The notes under the pieces are model-generated. The model saw only the letters and a list, made by a program, of their open reading frames with translations. It ran no database searches and was not told the origin of the DNA. Made by a program: the position numbers and the translations under genes. Shown one piece after another: positions 47,109-56,985 of a stretch of DNA of 64,000 bases (position 1 is the first letter of the stretch; every line of letters begins with the position of its first letter). The stretch comes from Streptomyces aureus (GTDB lineage: Bacteria > Actinomycetota > Actinomycetes > Streptomycetales > Streptomycetaceae), in contig NZ_JNZD01000013.1 in assembly GCF_000725495.1 (NCBI RefSeq), positions 558,001-622,000 on the forward strand, given 5' to 3'.

Positions 47109-47833
47109 GGCACGCGCTCCCATCCGGGCCGCTCGGAGCGGGTGCCGAGCTGACCGCGCTCACGGCTGCGGTACACGATGTAGGGGCGGAAGAGGTACTG
47201 CACGGGGGCGCTGAACATGTGGATCAGCCGGGTGTAGGGGACGAGGGCGATGAGCAGGAACCCGATGACGATGTGGATCCGGTAGGCGGTCGGTACGCCG
47301 TGCATCCGCGCGTAGTCGGGTGTGAGGGTGAAGACGCTGCGCAGCCAGGGGGCGATGGTGCCGCGGTAGTCGTAGCCGTGGCCGCCCGCGTGCGTGAGCT
47401 TGGCCGTCATGCCCGTCAGGATCGCGGCGAGCAGGACGACGTACATGAGCTTGTCGTTGCGGGTGGTGGCGAGGAAGACCGGCCCGTTGGTGCGGCGGCG
47501 GTAGATCAGCAGCGCGATGCCGGCGACGGTGGCGAGGCCCGCGAGCGTGCCGGTGGTCAGGGAGAGGTAGTGGTACGCGGTCTCGCTCACCCCGAGCGCG
47601 CTGGTCCAGGAGTCGGGGACGAACAGTCCGACGAGGTGGCCGGCGAGGACGAAGAGGATGCCGTAGTGGAAGAGCGGGGACGCGATCCGCAGCAGCCTGG
47701 ACTCGTAGAGCTGCGAGGAGCGGGTCGTCCAGCCGAACTTGTCGTAGCGGTAGCGCCAGACGATCCCGCCGACGAGCAGGACGATCGTGACGTACGGCAT
47801 GGCCGTCCACAGGAGGCTGTCGGCGATGCTCAT
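47105..47833 (-). CDS. narI: Respiratory nitrate reductase gamma subunit (cytochrome b)
   Basis: 242 aa, ATG overlapping the narJ stop as ATGA. Five membrane helices. Histidines in SPLFHYGILFVLAGHLVG and YRIHIVIGFLLIALVPYTRLIH are the expected axial ligands of the two b haems. NarI takes electrons from menaquinol at the outer face and passes them to NarH. Length is normal (E. coli NarI is 225 aa). Confidence 0.95.
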   Translation of the reverse strand: MSIADSLLWTAMPYVTIVLLVGGIVWRYRYDKFGWTTRSSQLYESRLLRIASPLFHYGILFVLAGHLVGLFVPDSWTSALGVSETAYHYLSLTTGTLAGLATVAGIALLIYRRRTNGPVFLATTRNDKLMYVVLLAAILTGMTAKLTHAGGHGYDYRGTIAPWLRSVFTLTPDYARMHGVPTAYRIHIVIGFLLIALVPYTRLIHMFSAPVQYLFRPYIVYRSRERGQLGTRSERPGWERVP

Positions 47834-48444
47834 CGGGGGACGACCTCCAGGAGCGGGGTGCCGAAGGGGGCGAGCCCGACCTCCTCGCGCGGCGGTCCGC
47901 TCCGGGCCATGGCCTGGGCGGCGGCGCGGTCGCGCGGGGAGGCGCCGGGCAGGGTGGCGACGAGGGCCTGGAGGACTCCGGCCCAGGGCGAGTCGGCCTC
48001 GGTGAGGGCGAAGCGCAGCAGTTCCAGGGCCGGGCGGTGCTCGCGCAGCAGGTCGTCGGTTCCGGCGAGGGCGGAGAACTCGCAGACGGCGGGCAGGAAG
48101 TCGGGGAGTTCCCCGGTGTCCGCGTACTCCCATCCGTGGTCGCGGTAGACCTCCTTGAGGCGTACGAGGGACGCGCCGCGGCGGCGGGTGTCGCCGTCGG
48201 TCCACCAGGTGAGGTGGAGGCAGCGGCGCCCGGAGAAGTCGAAGGTGCGGACGTAGTCCTGGCGGAGCGTGTCGGGGGCTGCGGCGTCCGCGTGGTCGAG
48301 GAAGGCGCGCAACTCCGCCCGGCCTGGACCGGGTTGCTCGTCGAGGGCCGCGCGCAGGACGCCGAGGCCCGCGTGGAACTCGTCGTCGGGGTAGGCCAGG
48401 CAGCGGGCGACCGCCGCGTGGACGACGGCGTGCGGGGCGGTCAT
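47830..48444 (-). CDS. narJ: Nitrate reductase assembly chaperone NarJ
   Basis: 204 aa, ATG overlapping the narH stop as ATGA. Helical TorD/NarJ-family protein with LRQDYVRTFDFSGRRCLHLTWWTDGDTRRRG, here split as QDYVRTFDFSGRR and CLHLTWWTDGDTRRRG, the family signature. It binds apo-NarG, helps insert the molybdenum cofactor and controls membrane attachment; it is not part of the final enzyme. Confidence 0.94.
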   Translation of the reverse strand: MTAPHAVVHAAVARCLAYPDDEFHAGLGVLRAALDEQPGPGRAELRAFLDHADAAAPDTLRQDYVRTFDFSGRRCLHLTWWTDGDTRRRGASLVRLKEVYRDHGWEYADTGELPDFLPAVCEFSALAGTDDLLREHRPALELLRFALTEADSPWAGVLQALVATLPGASPRDRAAAQAMARSGPPREEVGLAPFGTPLLEVVPR

Positions 48445-50222
48445 CTCTGCTCCTCGTCGTCGGCGTCGTGCGCGTTCCGGGGCGGTCGCGGGGCGGCGCC
48501 GGTCCCCTTCATCCCGTCGGTCCGGTCGGTCGTACCGGTTCCGTCGGTCCGGCGGGGGAACAGGCCGGCGGGGTGGCCGCGGCCGTCCCAGTTGAGGAGG
48601 TTGACGCGGCTGCGGCCGGGGTCCGCGGGGGCGTCGGCACTCTGGCGGTCGCGCAGGACGTGGAAGTTCTCCACGGACACCGGCGGCGCCGCGCCGGATC
48701 CTTCGCCGTAGGGGCCGGAGCCGATCATGCCGGGGCCGCCCGCGTAGTCGAGGCTGCACTCGTCGGGCAGGACGGACTCCTCCAGGCGCCGGGCGTCGCC
48801 GACGGCCGCGGTGGGGATCACGTACCGCTCCTCGTACTTGGCGAGGGCCAGCAGCCGGTACAGCGCGTACATCTCCTCCCCGGACATGCCGACCGAGCGG
48901 GCGATGTCCTCGTCGACCGGGGCCGGTCCCGAGGTGCCGCCGGCGAGCAGGCCGGGGCGCATCGCTCCGCGCATGGCGGCGAGCTTCTCCAGCGAGGCGC
49001 GGACGGGCGCGGTGTCGCCTGCGGTGAACAGCTCGGCCAGGTACTCCAGCGGGATGCGCAGGGTGTCGATCGCGCCGAAGAGGTTGCCGGTGTCCTCGCC
49101 GTCGAAGCCGGTCTCGGTCAGGGCCTCGACGACCGGGGAGAGCGGCGGGATGTACCAGACCATCGGCATCGTGCGGTACTCGGGATGCAGCGGCAGCGCC
49201 ACCCGGTGCCTGCTGATGAGGGCGTGGACGGGTGAGCGGCGGGCGGCGGCGATCCAGTCCTGGGCGATGCCGGCCCGCTCGGCCTCCCGGCGTACGACGG
49301 GGTCCTCGGGGTCGAGGAACACACCGAGCTGGGCCTCGTAGAGATCGGTGTCCTCGGGCGCGGAGGCCGCCTCGAGCACCTTGTCGGCGTCGTAGAGCAT
49401 GACGCCGAGATAGCGCAGCCGTCCGACGCAGGTCTCGGAACAGACGGTGGGCAGGCCGACCTCCAGGCGCGGGTAGCACAGGGTGCACTTCTCGGCCTTG
49501 CCGGTGCGGTGGTTGAAGTAGACCTTCTTGTACGGGCAGCCGGTGACGCACATGCGCCAGCCGCGGCACTGGTCCTGGTCGACCAGGACGATGCCGTCCT
49601 CCTGCCGCTTGTACATCGCCCCGGACGGACAGGAGGCGACACAGGACGGGTTCAGGCAGTGTTCGCAGATCCGCGGCAGATAGAACATGAAGGTCTGCTC
49701 GAACTCGAACCGGACCTTCTCCGCGGCCTGTTCACGGACCTTGGCCACCATCGGGTCGAGTGCGCCGTGCTCGTTCACGCCGCCGAGGTCGTCGTCCCAG
49801 TTGGCGCTCCACTCGATCTTCATGGGCTTGCCGCTGAGCAGGGAGCGCGGCCGGGCGACGGGGACGTCGTCGCCGAGGGGAGCGTCGAGGAGGTTGGCGT
49901 ACTCGTAGGTCCAGGGCTCGTAGTAGTCGCCGATGGCGGGCAGTTGCGGGTTGGAGAAGATGTGGGCGAGCTTCGAGAGGCGTCCGCCGGCCTTCAGCCG
50001 CAGCCGGCCGCGCTTGTTGAGCTCCCAGCCGCCCTTCCAGGTCTCCTGGTCCTCGTAGCGGCGCGGATAGCCCTGTCCGGGGCGGGTCTCGACGTTGTTG
50101 AACCACACGTACTCCACGCCGCCGCGGTTGGTCCACGCCTGTTTGCAGGTCACCGAACAGGTGTGGCAGCCGATGCACTTGTCGAGGTTCATGACCATCG
50201 CGATCTGTGCCATCACGCGCAT
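48441..50222 (-). CDS. narH: Nitrate reductase beta subunit (iron-sulphur)
   Basis: 593 aa, ATG 50222 with GGTGGAG seven bases ahead, one base after the narG stop. Four cysteine clusters: CIGCHTCSVTCKQ near residue 19, CEHCLNPSCVASCPSG, CRGWRMCVTGCPY (Trp in place of one Cys, as in the 3Fe-4S cluster of NarH) and KCTLC with the late VCSETCVGR. Electrons pass from NarI haem to NarG. About 75 residues after position 515 form a low-complexity tail with many Asp, Arg and Gly. Confidence 0.95.
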   Translation of the reverse strand: MRVMAQIAMVMNLDKCIGCHTCSVTCKQAWTNRGGVEYVWFNNVETRPGQGYPRRYEDQETWKGGWELNKRGRLRLKAGGRLSKLAHIFSNPQLPAIGDYYEPWTYEYANLLDAPLGDDVPVARPRSLLSGKPMKIEWSANWDDDLGGVNEHGALDPMVAKVREQAAEKVRFEFEQTFMFYLPRICEHCLNPSCVASCPSGAMYKRQEDGIVLVDQDQCRGWRMCVTGCPYKKVYFNHRTGKAEKCTLCYPRLEVGLPTVCSETCVGRLRYLGVMLYDADKVLEAASAPEDTDLYEAQLGVFLDPEDPVVRREAERAGIAQDWIAAARRSPVHALISRHRVALPLHPEYRTMPMVWYIPPLSPVVEALTETGFDGEDTGNLFGAIDTLRIPLEYLAELFTAGDTAPVRASLEKLAAMRGAMRPGLLAGGTSGPAPVDEDIARSVGMSGEEMYALYRLLALAKYEERYVIPTAAVGDARRLEESVLPDECSLDYAGGPGMIGSGPYGEGSGAAPPVSVENFHVLRDRQSADAPADPGRSRVNLLNWDGRGHPAGLFPRRTDGTGTTDRTDGMKGTGAAPRPPRNAHDADDEEQR

Positions 50223-50223
50223 G

Positions 50224-53200
50224 TCAGTACTCCACCGGCTCGGTGCGGCGCCGGACCACGGTGATCTCGTCGCGCTGGTTGCCCGTCGGGCCCAGGTAGT
50301 TGAACGCCCAGCTCAACTGGGCGTAGCCGCCGATGAGATGGGTCGGTTTGAGCAGCAGCCGGGTCAGGGAGTTGTGGGTGCCGCCGCGTCTGCCGGTCGT
50401 CTGGGTCCGGGGGGTGGCGATGACCCGGTCCTGGGCGTGGTGCATGTACACGGTGCCCTGCGGCATGCGGTGGCTGACCACCGCGCGGGCCGCGACGACG
50501 CCGTTGCGGTTGACCGCCTCGATCCAGTCGTTGTCGCGCACGCCGATCGCCTCGGCGTCCTGCGGGGACATCCAGATGTTCTGGCCGCCGCGGGAGAGCG
50601 ACAGCATGAGCAGGTTGTCCTGGTACTCGGAGTGGATGGACCACTTGCTGTGCGGGGTGAGATAGCGGACGGTCACCTCGGCCTGGCCGTCCTCCCCGGT
50701 GGAGACCCGGTCGCCGAAGAGGCGGCGCATGTCGAGCGGCGGCCGGTAGACGGGCAGGGCCTCGCCGAGTTCGTGGATCCAGTCGTGGTCCAGGAAGAAG
50801 TGCTGGCGGCCGGTGAGGGTGTGCCAGGGCTTGGCGTGCTCGGTGTTGAGGGTGAAGGCGGTGTAGCGGCGGCCGCCCGCCTCGCTGCCGGACCACTCCG
50901 GGGAGGTGATGACCGGCACGGGCGCCGCCTGGGTGTCCTCGTAGGTGATCCGTTTGCCCTCGTGCTCGGCGGCGAGGTGGGCCATCGGCTGCCCGGTGCG
51001 GCGCTCCAGGGTGAGGAAGCCCTGGGTCGCGAGGTGGCCGTTGGTGGTGCCGGACAGGGCGAGGATCGTGTTCGCCGCCTTGACGGCGGTGTCGAGCAGC
51101 GGCCGGCCCGCCGCCGGTCCCGCCCTGCGCAGGCCGTGCCGGCCGGCGAGCAGCCTGACCTCCTCGGCCACGTCGAAGGTGATGCCCTTCGCGGGCAGGC
51201 CGAGCTTGTCCGCGAGCGGTCCGAGCGTGGCCATCTTCTCGGCGATCGCGCCATAGTCCCGCTCCACGACGGTCAGTTGGGGCATGGTGCGGCCCGGCAC
51301 GGGCTCGCACTCCCCGCGCCGCCAGTCGAGGGCGACGCCGCCGGGCTGGGCGGTCTCGCCGGGGGTGTCGTGCTGGAGGGCGGTGGCGACGAGGTCGCGG
51401 CGCACGCCGAGGTGGCGCGCCGCCATCGCGGAGAACGAGCGGGCGAGGGCGTGGAAGGCGGCGAAGTCGGTGCGGGCCTGCCAGGGCGGGTCGACGGCCG
51501 GGGTGAAGGAGTGCACGTAGGGGTGCATGTCCGTGCTGGACAGGTCGTGCTTCTCGTACCAGGTCGCGGCGGGCAGGACGACGTCCGACATGAGGGTGGA
51601 GGAGGTCATGCGGAAGTCCAGTGACAGCAGCAGGTCGAGTTTTCCCTCGGGTGCCTTCTCGTGCCAGCGCACGTCGCGTGGCCGTTCCTCGGGCCCGGCC
51701 TCCCGCGCCCCGAGCGAGGAGGTGGTGCCGAGCAGGTGTTTCTGGAAGTACTCGGCGCCCTTCGCGGAGGAGCCGAGCAGGTTGGCGCGCCAGAGCGTCA
51801 CGATCCGGGGCCAGTTGGCGGGGGCGTCCGGATCCTCTCCGGCGAATCCCAGCTTCCCTTCGCGGAGTTGGTTCACCGCGTACGCGGCCGGGTCCTCGTC
51901 ACCCGCCTCGTCGCAGAGGTCGAGGGGGTTGCGGTCGAAGGTGGGATAGGAGGGCATCCAGCCCGAACGGGTGGCCTGGGCCAGGCAGTCGGCCGCCGTC
52001 ATCCCCGCGAGGGCCCCGCTGCCGAGCGGGGAGGCGAGCGTGTCCGCGCGGTAGTGGTCGTAGCGCCACTGGTCGGTGTGCAGGAACCAGTAGGCGGTGC
52101 CGATCGCCTGCCGGGGCGGGCGGGACCAGTCGGACGCGGCGGCGAGGGTGGCCCAGCCGGTCGCGGGGCGGCACTTCTCCTGGCCGACGTAGTGGGCCCA
52201 GCCGCCGCCGTTGCGGCCCTGGCAGCCGGTGAGCTGGAGCAGGGCCAGGAAGGCGCGGTAGATCGTCTCGGAGTGGAACCAGTGGTTCGTGCCGGCGCCC
52301 ATGAGGATCATGCAGCGGCCGCCGGAGCGTTCGGCGCTGTCGGCGAACTCCCGGGCGGTACGGACGGCCGCCGCGGCCGGGACGGAGGTGTGGACCTCCT
52401 GCCAGGCGGGCGTGCCGGGGACGGAGGCGTCGTCGTAGCCGGTGGGCCAGGTGCCGGGCAGTCCGGCGCGGCCGACGCCGTACTGGGCGAGCAGCAGGTC
52501 GTACACGGTCGTCACCAGGTGGCCGCCGATCCGCGTGGCGGGGACGCCGGCGCTGCGCACGGCCCCGCCGCCCTGGCCGTGCGGCCCGCCGTCGGTGTCG
52601 AAGCGGGGCAGCAGCACCTCGGCGGGAACGGCTCCGTCACGCCCGTACAGGGTGAGCCGGGGCGTCAGATCACCGAGCTCCAGGTTCCACCGCCCCTGGC
52701 CGGACTCGGTCCACCGGAAGCCGAGCGAGCCCGGGGGGACCTCCGGCCGGCCGGTCGCGTCGTCGAGGACGACCGTCTTCCACTCCGCGCCCTCCGCGGT
52801 GTCGCCGAGGTCGCCGGCGCGCAGGAACTTGTCCGGGACGTGGGCCCCTTCGTGCTCCCTCAGGGTGACGAGGAACGGCAGGTCGGTGAACCGCCGGACG
52901 TAGTCGGTGAAGAACGGCACCTGCCGGTCGACGAAGCACTCCTTCAGCACGACGTGCCCCATCGCGAGGGCCAGCGCGCCGTCGGTGCCGGGGTGGGGGT
53001 GCAGCCACTCGTCGGCGAACTTCGTGTTGTCGGCGTAGTCCGGGGAGACGACGACGACCTTCTGTCCGCGGTAGCGCGCCTCGGCCATCCAGTGGGCGTC
53101 CGGGGTCCGGGTGACGGGCACGTTGGTGCCCCACATCATCAGGTACGCGGCGTCCCACCAGTCCCCCGACTCGGGAACGTCGGTCTGGTCGCCGAAGACC

Positions 53201-53934
53201 TGCGGGGAGGCGACCGGAAGGTCGGCGTACCAGTCGTAGAACGACAGCATGGGGGCGCCGATGAGCGAGTGGAACCGGGCGCCGGCGGCGTGCGAGACCA
53301 TCGACATCGCGGGGATCGGGGAGAAGCCGGCGATGCGGTCGGGGCCGTGGGTCTTGATGGTGTGGACGTGGGCGGCGGCGGCCAGCTCCACCGCCTCGTC
53401 CCAACTCGCCCGCACCAGACCGCCCTTGCCGCGCGCCTGCTGGTAGCGGCGGCGGCGCTCGGGGTCGGCCTGGAGGTCGGCCCAGGCGAGGACGGGGTCG
53501 CCGGTGCGGGCCTTCGCCTCCCGGTACATCCCCAGGAGGACACCGCGGACGTACGGGTAGCGCACCCGGGTCGGTGAGTACGTGTACCAGGAGAAGGCGG
53601 CCCCGCGCGGACAGCCGCGCGGCTCGTACTCGGGGCGGTCCGGGCCGACGCTCGGATAGTCGGTCTCCTGGGTCTCCCAGGTGATGATGCCGTCCTTGAC
53701 GTACACCTTCCACCGGCAGGAGCCGGTGCAGTTGACCCCGTGGGTGGAGCGCACGACCTTGTCGTGGCTCCAGCGGTCCCGGTAGAAGACGTCGCCGCTC
53801 CGCCCGCCCTCCTTGGAGAGGGTGCGCAGATCGGCGGAGGTCTCCCCCCGCCGGAAGAACCGCCCGGTGCGCAGCAGCAGATCACTGGCCCTGCCGTCCA
53901 TCCCGCCACTGCCCCCGGCCCCGGATCCGGCCAC
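50224..53934 (-). CDS. narG: Respiratory nitrate reductase alpha subunit (molybdoenzyme)
   Basis: 1236 aa. GTG 53934 has GAGAGGAG five bases ahead; the longer frame is ignored. Catalytic subunit reducing nitrate to nitrite with bis-MGD molybdenum. The FS0 cluster ligands are in THGVNCTGSCRW (His, Cys, Cys) with the fourth Cys in EPRGCPRGA, and the expected Mo aspartate is in YADLPVASPQVFGDQTD. Later blocks (GAGTNHWFHSETIYRA, VLPAATWYEKHDLSSTDMHP, HSEYQDNLLMLSLSRGG) are family-typical. No Tat motif, so it faces the cytoplasm as in other NarG. First gene of a tightly coupled operon. Confidence 0.97.
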   Translation of the reverse strand: MAGSGAGGSGGMDGRASDLLLRTGRFFRRGETSADLRTLSKEGGRSGDVFYRDRWSHDKVVRSTHGVNCTGSCRWKVYVKDGIITWETQETDYPSVGPDRPEYEPRGCPRGAAFSWYTYSPTRVRYPYVRGVLLGMYREAKARTGDPVLAWADLQADPERRRRYQQARGKGGLVRASWDEAVELAAAAHVHTIKTHGPDRIAGFSPIPAMSMVSHAAGARFHSLIGAPMLSFYDWYADLPVASPQVFGDQTDVPESGDWWDAAYLMMWGTNVPVTRTPDAHWMAEARYRGQKVVVVSPDYADNTKFADEWLHPHPGTDGALALAMGHVVLKECFVDRQVPFFTDYVRRFTDLPFLVTLREHEGAHVPDKFLRAGDLGDTAEGAEWKTVVLDDATGRPEVPPGSLGFRWTESGQGRWNLELGDLTPRLTLYGRDGAVPAEVLLPRFDTDGGPHGQGGGAVRSAGVPATRIGGHLVTTVYDLLLAQYGVGRAGLPGTWPTGYDDASVPGTPAWQEVHTSVPAAAAVRTAREFADSAERSGGRCMILMGAGTNHWFHSETIYRAFLALLQLTGCQGRNGGGWAHYVGQEKCRPATGWATLAAASDWSRPPRQAIGTAYWFLHTDQWRYDHYRADTLASPLGSGALAGMTAADCLAQATRSGWMPSYPTFDRNPLDLCDEAGDEDPAAYAVNQLREGKLGFAGEDPDAPANWPRIVTLWRANLLGSSAKGAEYFQKHLLGTTSSLGAREAGPEERPRDVRWHEKAPEGKLDLLLSLDFRMTSSTLMSDVVLPAATWYEKHDLSSTDMHPYVHSFTPAVDPPWQARTDFAAFHALARSFSAMAARHLGVRRDLVATALQHDTPGETAQPGGVALDWRRGECEPVPGRTMPQLTVVERDYGAIAEKMATLGPLADKLGLPAKGITFDVAEEVRLLAGRHGLRRAGPAAGRPLLDTAVKAANTILALSGTTNGHLATQGFLTLERRTGQPMAHLAAEHEGKRITYEDTQAAPVPVITSPEWSGSEAGGRRYTAFTLNTEHAKPWHTLTGRQHFFLDHDWIHELGEALPVYRPPLDMRRLFGDRVSTGEDGQAEVTVRYLTPHSKWSIHSEYQDNLLMLSLSRGGQNIWMSPQDAEAIGVRDNDWIEAVNRNGVVAARAVVSHRMPQGTVYMHHAQDRVIATPRTQTTGRRGGTHNSLTRLLLKPTHLIGGYAQLSWAFNYLGPTGNQRDEITVVRRRTEPVEY

Positions 53935-54031
53935 GGCTGCTCCTCTCCCAGGCTTCACCCCAGCCCACCACCGACGGACGGGGGGCGCATGTGACGGGGG
54001 GCCGGAAGGGTGAGGGGGCGGTGCCATGCCG

Positions 54032-54064
54032 AGGAGCCGCCGGTCCGTGGTGTCGGCGGCTCCT
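54032..54064 (-). terminator. Terminator after the DUF6299-like gene
   Basis: 11-bp stem (54032-54042 with 54054-54064), loop of 11, 13 bases past the stop. It insulates narG from the small gene upstream. Confidence 0.75.
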
Positions 54065-54076
54065 TCGGATGGGCGG

Positions 54077-55061
<985 letters not shown>

Positions 55062-55256
55062 ATGTGTTCACACCGGTCTTCGTGCCCGTCCGCGGACACC
55101 GCCGCACCGCACATCGTCTCGGCCCACCCCGAGCAGGGCTGGAACCTCCTGTGCAACGGCGCGATCGTCTTCGACGACAGCGGTGAACTGCTTCCCGACG
55201 GCAGCGTGGTCGCTCCGCACCGGGTGTTCGCCGAGCGGCTCGCCGTCGCCGCCTGA
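55062..55256 (+). CDS. DUF5999 family small protein
   Basis: 64 aa, ATG with GGAGGT five bases ahead. MCSHRSSCPSADTAAPHIVS, HPEQGWNLLCNGAIVFDDSG and ELLPDGSVVAPHR match the conserved Streptomyces DUF5999 pattern, with three cysteines and several histidines that may bind a metal. Function unknown. Convergent with ridA, 15 bases between the stops. Confidence 0.85.
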   Translation: MCSHRSSCPSADTAAPHIVSAHPEQGWNLLCNGAIVFDDSGELLPDGSVVAPHRVFAERLAVAA

Positions 55257-55271
55257 TCCGGAAATCCCGCC

Positions 55272-55670
55272 CTACGCCAGCACCGCGAACCCGTCCAGTT
55301 CGACCAGTGCCTCCGTGTCCCACAGGCGTACGGCTCCGATGACGGCCATCGCCGGGTAGTCGCGGCCCGCCAACCGGCGCCAGACGCGGCCCAGTTCGGG
55401 CGCGTGGGCGCGGTAGTCGGCGACGTCCGTGGCGTAGACGGTGACCCGGGCGAGGTCCGCGGGGGTGCCGCCCGCCGCGCGCAGGGCGGTCAGCAGATTG
55501 GCCAGCGCCCTCTCGAACTGCTCGGGCAGGGTCTCCCCCACGACCTTGCCGTCCCCGTCCAGCGCGGTCTGTCCGGCCAGGAACACGACCCGGGAGCCGG
55601 TGGCGACGACCGCGTGGGAGAAGCCGGCCGCCGGGGAGAGCTCCGGCGGGTTGACGCGCTCGGCGGTCAT
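55272..55670 (-). CDS. RidA/YjgF family enamine/imine deaminase
   Basis: 132 aa from ATG 55670 with GGGAAGG ahead; upstream residues are non-coding-like. RidA fold blocks FSHAVVATGSRVVFLAGQTALDGDGKVV, seen as FSHAVVATGS and VVFLAGQTALDG, then FERALANLLTALRAAGG, RVTVYATDVADYRA and YPAMAVIGAVRLWD. RidA proteins hydrolyse reactive enamines or imines and release ammonia. In 2-aminobenzoyl-CoA catabolism the dearomatised product still carries the amino group as an enamine/imine, so a dedicated RidA for its removal fits. It lies 31 bases downstream of the acyl-CoA dehydrogenase gene and is cotranscribed. Confidence 0.88.
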   Translation of the reverse strand: MTAERVNPPELSPAAGFSHAVVATGSRVVFLAGQTALDGDGKVVGETLPEQFERALANLLTALRAAGGTPADLARVTVYATDVADYRAHAPELGRVWRRLAGRDYPAMAVIGAVRLWDTEALVELDGFAVLA

Positions 55671-55701
55671 ACGGGCCCCGCCTTCCCGGTGGGTGCGGGG
55701 G

Positions 55702-56847
55702 TCACGGGGACACCTTGCCTTCCTGCTGCTCGGCGGAGCGGTACAACTCCTTGGCGATGATGGCTCGTTGGACCTCACTGGCGCCCTCGTAGATCCGCGG
55801 CGCGCGCACCTCGCGGTAGAGGTGTTCGAGGAGGTGACCCCGGCGCAGGGCGCGGGCACCGTGCAGCTGGACGGCCGCGTCGACGACGTACTGGGCCGTC
55901 TCGGTCGCCAGCAGTTTCGCCATCGCCGCCCGCCGGGGCACGTCCGCCGCCCCCGCGTCGTACGCCGCCGCGGCCGCGTACACCATCAGCCGGGCCGCCT
56001 CGGTGCGCAGCGCCATCTCCGCGACCTGATGGGCCACGGTCTGCAGGTCCTTGAGCCGGCCGCCGAACGCCTCGCGCCGTGCCGTGTGGGCGAGGGCCGC
56101 GTCCAGCGCGGCCTGCGCCATGCCGACGGCGAAGGCGCCGACGCTCGGCCGGAAGAGGTTGAGGGTGTTCATGGCGACCCGGAACCCGTGGCCCGGCTCG
56201 CCGAGGACGTCGTCCGCCGTGACGGGTACGGCGTCGAAGGCGAGAGCGCCGATGGGGTGCGGGGAGAGCATGTCGAGCGGGGTGCCGGTGAGGCCGGGGC
56301 GGTCGGAGGGGACGAGGAACGCGGTGATCCCTCGGGCTCCGGCGCCGGGCGCGGTGCGTGCGAAGACGGTGTAGAGGTCGGCCTCGGGGGCGTTGGAGAT
56401 CCAGCACTTCTCGCCGGTGAGCCGCCAGCCCCCGGCGTCGTCCCCGTCCGCCCGCAGTTCCAGCGCGGCGGCGTCCGAACCGGCCCCGGGCTCGCTCAGG
56501 GCGAAGGCGGCCACGGCGGTGCCGTCCGTGACCCGGGGCAGCCAGTGCGCGCGCTGGGCCGCGGTGCCATAGGCGTGGACGGGATGCGCGCCGAGCCCCT
56601 GGAGGGCCAGCGCCGTCTCGGCCTCGGTGCACTCCCGCGCCAGGGACTCGCGCATCAGACAGAGGTCGAGGGCGCCCGAGGAGAACAGCCGGGCGAGCAG
56701 TCCGAGCCGGCCCAGCTCGGCGACGAGCGGTCTGTTGACATGACCCGGCTCGCCCTTGTCGGCCAGGGGGCGCAGCTGCTGCGCGGCGAGGGCCCGCAGC
56801 TCGGCACACCAGGCGGTCTGCCCCGGATCGAGCGAGAATGCGGTCAT
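55702..56847 (-). CDS. Acyl-CoA dehydrogenase of the 2-aminobenzoate cluster
   Basis: 381 aa from ATG 56847 with GAGAGGA ahead. FAD-dependent acyl-CoA dehydrogenase: FALSEPGAGSDAAALE and EKCWISNAPEADLYTVFA (flavin- and substrate-binding), REAFGGRLKDLQTVAHQVAEM, and the C-terminal YEGASEVQRAIIAKELYR where the catalytic glutamate stands (YEGA). It would oxidise a ring-derived acyl-CoA intermediate. Divergent from the ligase gene; the promoter region between them carries the shared composite operator. Confidence 0.9.
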   Translation of the reverse strand: MTAFSLDPGQTAWCAELRALAAQQLRPLADKGEPGHVNRPLVAELGRLGLLARLFSSGALDLCLMRESLARECTEAETALALQGLGAHPVHAYGTAAQRAHWLPRVTDGTAVAAFALSEPGAGSDAAALELRADGDDAGGWRLTGEKCWISNAPEADLYTVFARTAPGAGARGITAFLVPSDRPGLTGTPLDMLSPHPIGALAFDAVPVTADDVLGEPGHGFRVAMNTLNLFRPSVGAFAVGMAQAALDAALAHTARREAFGGRLKDLQTVAHQVAEMALRTEAARLMVYAAAAAYDAGAADVPRRAAMAKLLATETAQYVVDAAVQLHGARALRRGHLLEHLYREVRAPRIYEGASEVQRAIIAKELYRSAEQQEGKVSP

Positions 56848-56880
56848 TGCCCGTCCTCTCTCCCCATCGGACGTCACCAC

Positions 56881-56922
56881 GTTATCGCGAACCGTTGACT
56901 GTCGTCACCAACACGATACGCT
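56881..56922. promoter_or_regulatory. Divergent promoter with shared composite operator (copy 1)
   Basis: GTTATC (56881), nine bases, TGACTGTCGTCAC (56896-56908), then CGATAC (56914). On the plus strand TTGACT-16-TACGCT forms a promoter for the ligase; on the minus strand GTGACG-18-TAACGT faces the dehydrogenase. The same 13-mer and spacing recur at 62783. Confidence 0.65.
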
Positions 56923-56985
56923 CCTTGTGCGAGCCCACCGCGACGCCCACCGGGGCGGCCCACCAAGGCAAGGGGGCGAGACGCC